Positions 59,708 through 64,000 of a DNA stretch of 64,000 nt are shown piece after piece; the first letter of the stretch is position 1; the number at the start of each line of letters is the position of its first letter. The notes under the pieces were generated by a model. The model was not told the origin of the DNA. It saw only the letters and a program-made list of their open reading frames with translations, and did not search any database. Location of the stretch: assembly GCA_037179515.1 (NCBI GenBank), contig JAXCGZ010022646.1:293501-357500 (forward strand), in the 5' to 3' direction. The stretch is from Halocaridina rubra. Lineage: Eukaryota; Arthropoda; Malacostraca; Decapoda; Atyidae. Position numbers and translations under genes: made by a program.

Positions 59708-61059
59708 TAATATGGTATGGCTAAGTTATAACGATGACACTGAAGGTATAAGTGTACAACCGTCTATGGGACATCATAATAGCTACAATTCGTAAATGAC
59801 AAACAGCGAAAACGATACATATATATGCACACACGTGCCAATGTTACATTATAAATACAGCACTAAATTGAATGCACGCATCTCTACCATCACAACCATG
59901 TTGCATGGGCAGTTTTCACAGCTCAAGTAATGATCTTTTTTATATATCGAATAATAAACTATATAAATAGCAATTTTTTTTATTTATTACACATGTAAAT
60001 CAACGTGCAAAGATATAAATAAGTAAAATAATACAATACCACAATGTCAATGTTTACAAAATGTATCCAGGCCGACATATGCTTCGTACAAGACCAAATT
60101 GTAAATGTAGTAAGAGTAGTTTTCTGAATATTTTAGAAATAATAGCTCAGTAACTTATGGAAATATAATTAGCGAAAAAATTACACTTCTTCTAAGAAAT
60201 AATGAACTTTATTCATCACAATTATTGTATATGAAAAACAATTCTATGTATTTCCTTTATTATTGTTAATTATCGAACACAAAACAAGTTGCATGATGTA
60301 GAATGTATACACTCCCCAGTATCTTCAATATTTGTATTTAAGGAGAGTTTTATGCTGTTTTTAAGCAGAATTTGGAGTTGATGATGATGATTATATTAAA
60401 CATAGAATAAATAATAAATGACGGAAAATGTCTAGTCATTAATTTTCATAATTTTTGCTTAATTGGCTTATATACAATATAACGGATTTGTTTGACTATG
60501 ATGCCATTATTAATCATAATATGGAAGTTAAAATAATTAAAATGATTAAGGAAAATATCATATGATAGAAAAATACTTAAAATATTACTAAAATTTCAAT
60601 TTTAAAAATAATTTGCTTCTTTGATTTCAATATTAGCTTTGCATCATTTGTTGGTGTTATTACAATAAGCGACGGCGCAGATGTAAACAACATAACGCCG
60701 ATCAGCTGAACACCATCGACCCAGTCCCACTTGGCATCTGCTGGGTGTGTCACCATTGCTTGTAATAAAACAATTTTTGACGTCTCTATATTATTGTGTA
60801 AAACATAACCATGTTCTGAAGGCAAAAACACTTTTTTTAGAAGCTCTTGGAACGGTAAGCAATCGAATTTGATGTTTTTAAAATATATATTCGTGTTAAA
60901 GTAGCATTGAATTGATTAAGTATTCCTATTGAACTACCACAGTTCACTAACATCTGTGCTTTGTTGTATAAGGGAAAAGCAGATTTAGAGAAGGTCTCAT
61001 AATGCTAAGCACATGAGTTTATTCTTTGCGAAGAATATTCGTTGTTAAGATACGTATTA
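59708..61059. other. Gene-free AT-rich stretch
   Basis: No repeat family is recognised. A small CpG-bearing patch (GACGGCGCAGATG, AACGCCGATCAGCTG) at 60668-60705 stands out and could be a promoter for OSGEP's upstream exon, but there is no direct evidence. Confidence 0.35.
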
Positions 61060-61680
61060 TGCGTTTTTTTAAAAAATTAAACTACTGCGTTAGGGTAATA
61101 TATGTCTCCAACAATTTCAAGTTTTCTAGCCACATAATCGAAGTGGCTGCAGAAATAAAGGCTACTCTGGGTAGGATTAAGCGAACCTTTCCTCACTTGG
61201 ACGTTGATATGGGTTGTAGATTATATAAATAGATTTTACTTCCAATCACTAGAAGGGCATCAAAACACTTGAACGAGTCCAGAGAAGAACTGCGCGTATA
61301 GTGCTAGAATTAAGCGAAATTCCTTATAGCTAACACCTAGGCAGGTTCAACCTGACAACCCTGGATGATCGACGTATTAGAGGTGATGCCGTTGAAACTC
61401 AAACAGGTACATGGTATTGAGAATGCAGACTCCATTCACTTCTTTAGAGAAGGCCCATCGCTGCTCACCAGGGGACATCCCCTTAACTCGGAAACTCAAT
61501 ATGCAAGGACAGAGAGCTGTCGCAGTTTCATCAGTGTTAGAATGGTCAGAATGTGCAACAAATATACACATGACTTCGTCATGTCTAACAATATGATTTC
61601 TTTCGAAATTAAATATGACAACCTTAAAGCAAATGAAAGAGTAGGAAACTCCATGAGCTTTGCTCATTAGTTCTGTGTAT
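61060..61680 (+). mobile_element. Degenerate CR1-like LINE C-terminal remnant
   Basis: A frame at 61080-61232 reads VIYVSNNFKFSSHIIEVAAE, then IKATLGRIKRTFPHLDVDMG, the post-RT region of CR1-like ORF2 (typical relatives read SSHV, then AA, then LGRIKRTF). After a frameshift, 61365-61670 keeps LKQVHGIENAD and HFFREG, also from the C-terminal end. This is a different family from the copies at 38609 and 40742. Confidence 0.65.
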
Positions 61681-61800
61681 TACTATTAGGTAAGATAGGA
61701 TAATTAAGTTAGTTTGATTAGGTTAGGTTGCCTAGGTTAGCTTAGTTCAGATATAGAAAGGGTGCATAAAACGAATCTTTACCATATCCGTGTTATAGAA
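61681..61800 (+). repeat. TTAGG-like stretch plus repeat shared with 36897
   Basis: GATTAGGTTAGGTTGCCTAG at about 61718, then GAAAGGGTGCATAAAACGAA. The second block also occurs at 36903 (GAAAGGGTGTATAAAACGAA). Class unknown. Confidence 0.45.
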
Positions 61801-61959
61801 GCTCGAAATTGTGTTAGAATTTCTACTGATGTATGTATTTTGTTGTGTAGCTCTGAGAATAATCATGTCCTGTAGTAAAAATAAAAAATGTTGAAGATTT
61901 TATGCTAATAAGCACACGAGTTTATTATTTTCTTAATCATTTTTTTTTTCTAAAGCGAA

Positions 61960-62084
61960 TCGGGAGGTAACAAATCTGCGTTCGAGCTCATCGCCGGGTG
62001 ACAGGAAGAGCATTCAGTCCTAATTCCCTATTTTCAACCTGTCTGTTCCACCCCCATAAGGGGGGATTAACAGTAACACAAAAA
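61960..62084 (+). mobile_element. S1 SINE, head-truncated
   Basis: Starts near GGGAGGTAACAAATCTGCG, with a good B box (GCGTTCGAGCTC), then TTTCAACCTGTCTGTTCC and GGGGATTAACAGTAACAC plus a short A-run. Confidence 0.68.
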
Positions 62085-62157
62085 ACCGTGAACAATAAGC
62101 TTTGGGTGTGAATTACTTGAAATTCTTTTGATATATGAGTTTGATATAATGAATGGC

Positions 62158-62338
62158 AGCTCCTGAAGAATTTTGACCTGCCTTTTATCAACAACGAAGA
62201 AAGGTTAGGTTAAGCCAAGTTTGGTTAGAATGTGAACTTAAAGGCCAATCTCAAATTCTAACCTAACTTAACCTAAGCTAAACTAACCTAACCTTTCTTC
62301 GGTGTTGTATAATTGCAAGTCCCAGTTCTTCAGGAGCC
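62158..62338. mobile_element. Foldback element M3, complete
   Basis: The left arm CAGCTCCTGAAGAATTTTGA, then ACAACGAAGAAAGGTTAGGT is the imperfect inverse of the right arm ACCTAACCTTTCTTCGGTGT, then AGTTCTTCAGGAGCC. The centre is rich in TTAGG-like units on both strands. The left arm recurs at 38563. Confidence 0.75.
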
Positions 62339-62589
62339 CCCAAAATGTTTATGTACAGATGTTACCTAGAGTATTTACATACACGAGACAGGAAAAGGTG
62401 GAAAAGGCCAGCAAGAAACAGCGACCCCATATAGAAATAGGTAAAAGCTGAAGACAAAGAAGAAGACACAGAGTATTCTCATTATTTTTATGTGTTAATC
62501 ACGTCTTTAATTTCCTTTTCCGCGTGTTTTCATTTCCTTAAGCTGTTGTGCTTTTATTTTATATTTGTTTTCATCTAATCTTACCTATT

Positions 62590-62880
62590 TGATTAATATT
62601 TCCTTCTTATGATGTTTATAAGACTATTTTGTTTTTTTATTAATACATTACCATGTTATGATATTTATAAAATTATTAAAATTTTTATTAATATTTCCTT
62701 CATATGATGTTTATAAGACTATTTTGTTTTTTTTTTATTAATATTACCATTTTATGATAATTATAAAATTATTTAAATTTTTATTAATATTTCCTTCATA
62801 TGCTATTTATAAAGTTATTTAAATTTTTATTACTATTTCTTATTTATGATATTTTTATAAGAATGTTTATTTTTTATTGT
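62590..62880 (+). repeat. AT-rich tandem repeat, about 55 and 110 bp periods
   Basis: TTAATATTTCCTTCATATGA, then TGTTTATAAGACTATTTTG, alternating with ATGATATTTATAAAATTATT, recur about five times. Confidence 0.7.
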
Positions 62881-63087
62881 TTCATTAACTGTCATGCTTA
62901 TCACACTATCTCATATCTTTGTAATTACAGTACTTTATTTCGGTATATATTTATCATATATTTTTATTTATTTATTTAGGTGAATTTTATCCATAAATCT
63001 GTCTACCGGTCCATATATCTCATTGGCTTTTATCTATTATTCCACTTTATCTGTGTGATTGTATGGTCATCAATATATTTAACGTAT

Positions 63088-63170
63088 GTGATTACCTAAT
63101 TGTGTTTACGGGAAAGAGCCCAAAGCTCGTATCTTCCCGTCTCCTGATCGGTTCCATTTTATACTTAGTC
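63088..63170 (-). mobile_element. 3'-end fragment of the CR1/L2-like LINE
   Basis: GTGATTACCTAATTGTGTTT, then GAAAGAGCCCAAAGCTCGTA, then GTCTCCTGATCGGTTCC is the reverse of the last 85 bases or so of the element at 40742. A strongly 5'-truncated insertion, typical of LINEs. Confidence 0.85.
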
Positions 63171-63353
63171 GAGTCTCTCCACTAATTTAATTTTCTTTTT
63201 ATTCGTGTGTTCGTAAGTTTGTTGTAAAAATTTTCAGTTTTTTAAGGCTTAACATGAACATTTTCATTCTGCCCCCCGTCCTCCTACCCCAGTATCCGTT
63301 TTTTTCCTACATAACCTTCACCCCCTTCCTCCAGTTTTACGTCTGGGTACCTA

Positions 63354-63471
<118 letters not shown>

Positions 63472-63754
63472 ATTGATTTGGGGGCGACCCGGTGACTCAT
63501 GCTGTTAGCTTCTGGTCGTTGCCGCAGAGTATATACTGAAATAGAATTGGAAAATAAAAGCAAAGATATATATATATTAAAAACTAAATATATTCAAATA
63601 TATTCGAGGTGTTCAAGGGAAGGACTTCATAGGAGAGATGAATTAGTGATGTCTTCATATGCGTAAGTGTAGTTTCTGCTTCTGCCGAGAACATTGGAAC
63701 AATGATGAGAGTGATAGGAATTATAGATGCATACCAAAAATGAAATTGAAACTT

Positions 63755-63899
63755 TGGGTGAGCTTACGCGACTCGGGAAGTCACAGACCCGTGATCGAAT
63801 CCATCAGGGGGATGTTAGGAATGACATCCATTCTTTATATCCCCAGCTCCAACCTGTTTTTGTCCACCCCCGTTCGAATGGGAATGGATAAATGATACA
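63755..63899 (+). mobile_element. S1 SINE copy
   Basis: CTTACGCGACTCGGGAAGTC, a B-box-like GTGATCGAATCC, then AGCTCCAACCTGTTTTTGTC and GTTCGAATGGGAATGGATAA. Head diverged. Confidence 0.65.
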
Positions 63900-64000
63900 T
63901 ATGGGAATCATAGAATTACATGGGAAATATATGATAGAGTCTCAGTAGAGAGGATCTGTTCGCTGTATCATAATTTCTGTCAAAGACAGTGAAAAGAGAC

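Noticed and set aside
61365..61670. 101-residue frame as a novel gene
   Set aside because: LKQVHGIENAD and HFFREG place it as the frameshifted end of a CR1-like LINE remnant.

Overview
The window is animal nuclear DNA, AT-rich and crowded with repeats, and most likely from a decapod crustacean. The evidence is four intron-containing animal genes, very long (TA)n, (GA)n and (AAT)n microsatellites, tRNA-derived SINEs, CR1/L2-like and jockey-like LINEs, Tigger-like DNA transposons and many short foldback elements, several of which carry TTAGG-like (arthropod telomere-type) cores. The decapod assignment rests on my general recognition of these repeat families, not on a search. There are no prokaryotic genes, no CRISPR array and no operon structure.

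Four protein genes can be assembled with splice phases that agree throughout. (1) 2503-10435, plus strand: the C-terminal 1731 residues or so of a polycystin-1-like membrane protein (REJ-like region, GPS, PLAT, 11 membrane segments, polycystin channel domain). Its 5' exons lie outside the window or could not be found. (2) 30232-37727, minus strand: a complete six-exon LPGAT1-type lysophospholipid acyltransferase, 367 aa. (3) 46360-48703, plus strand: a complete three-exon SKP1 gene, 162 aa. (4) 56129-57644, minus strand: a complete two-exon OSGEP/Kae1 gene, 335 aa. These are ordinary single-copy genes with unrelated roles (sensory or ciliary channel, phospholipid remodelling, ubiquitin ligase adaptor, tRNA t6A synthesis), and nothing suggests that they work together.

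Layout: 1-2500 holds a Tigger transposase fragment, a direct repeat and a 180-bp satellite. 2503-10435 is the polycystin gene. 10436-19838 is gene-free, with SINEs, minisatellites, a nested foldback and a small inverted-repeat element. 19839-22195 is a decayed jockey-like LINE on the minus strand. 22196-30231 is microsatellites, MITEs and unrecognised AT-rich DNA. 30232-37727 is LPGAT1. 38377-43230 is a (TA)n tract followed by two tandem CR1/L2-like LINE copies, the second nearly intact. 43231-49200 is SKP1 with its surroundings. 49201-56128 contains RTE remnants, a nested Tigger-like composite between two (TA)n tracts and a putative gypsy-type LTR. 56129-57685 is OSGEP. 57686-64000 is repeats, including a CR1 remnant, a foldback and a CR1 3' end.

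I found no clearly novel system. The most interesting structure is the recurrent abutment of long (TA)n tracts with termini of inverted-repeat DNA elements, which fits TA target sites. The nested foldbacks with TTAGG-like interiors come next. All coordinates come from reading the sequence by eye; repeat boundaries are good to about 10 bp and should be treated as approximate.
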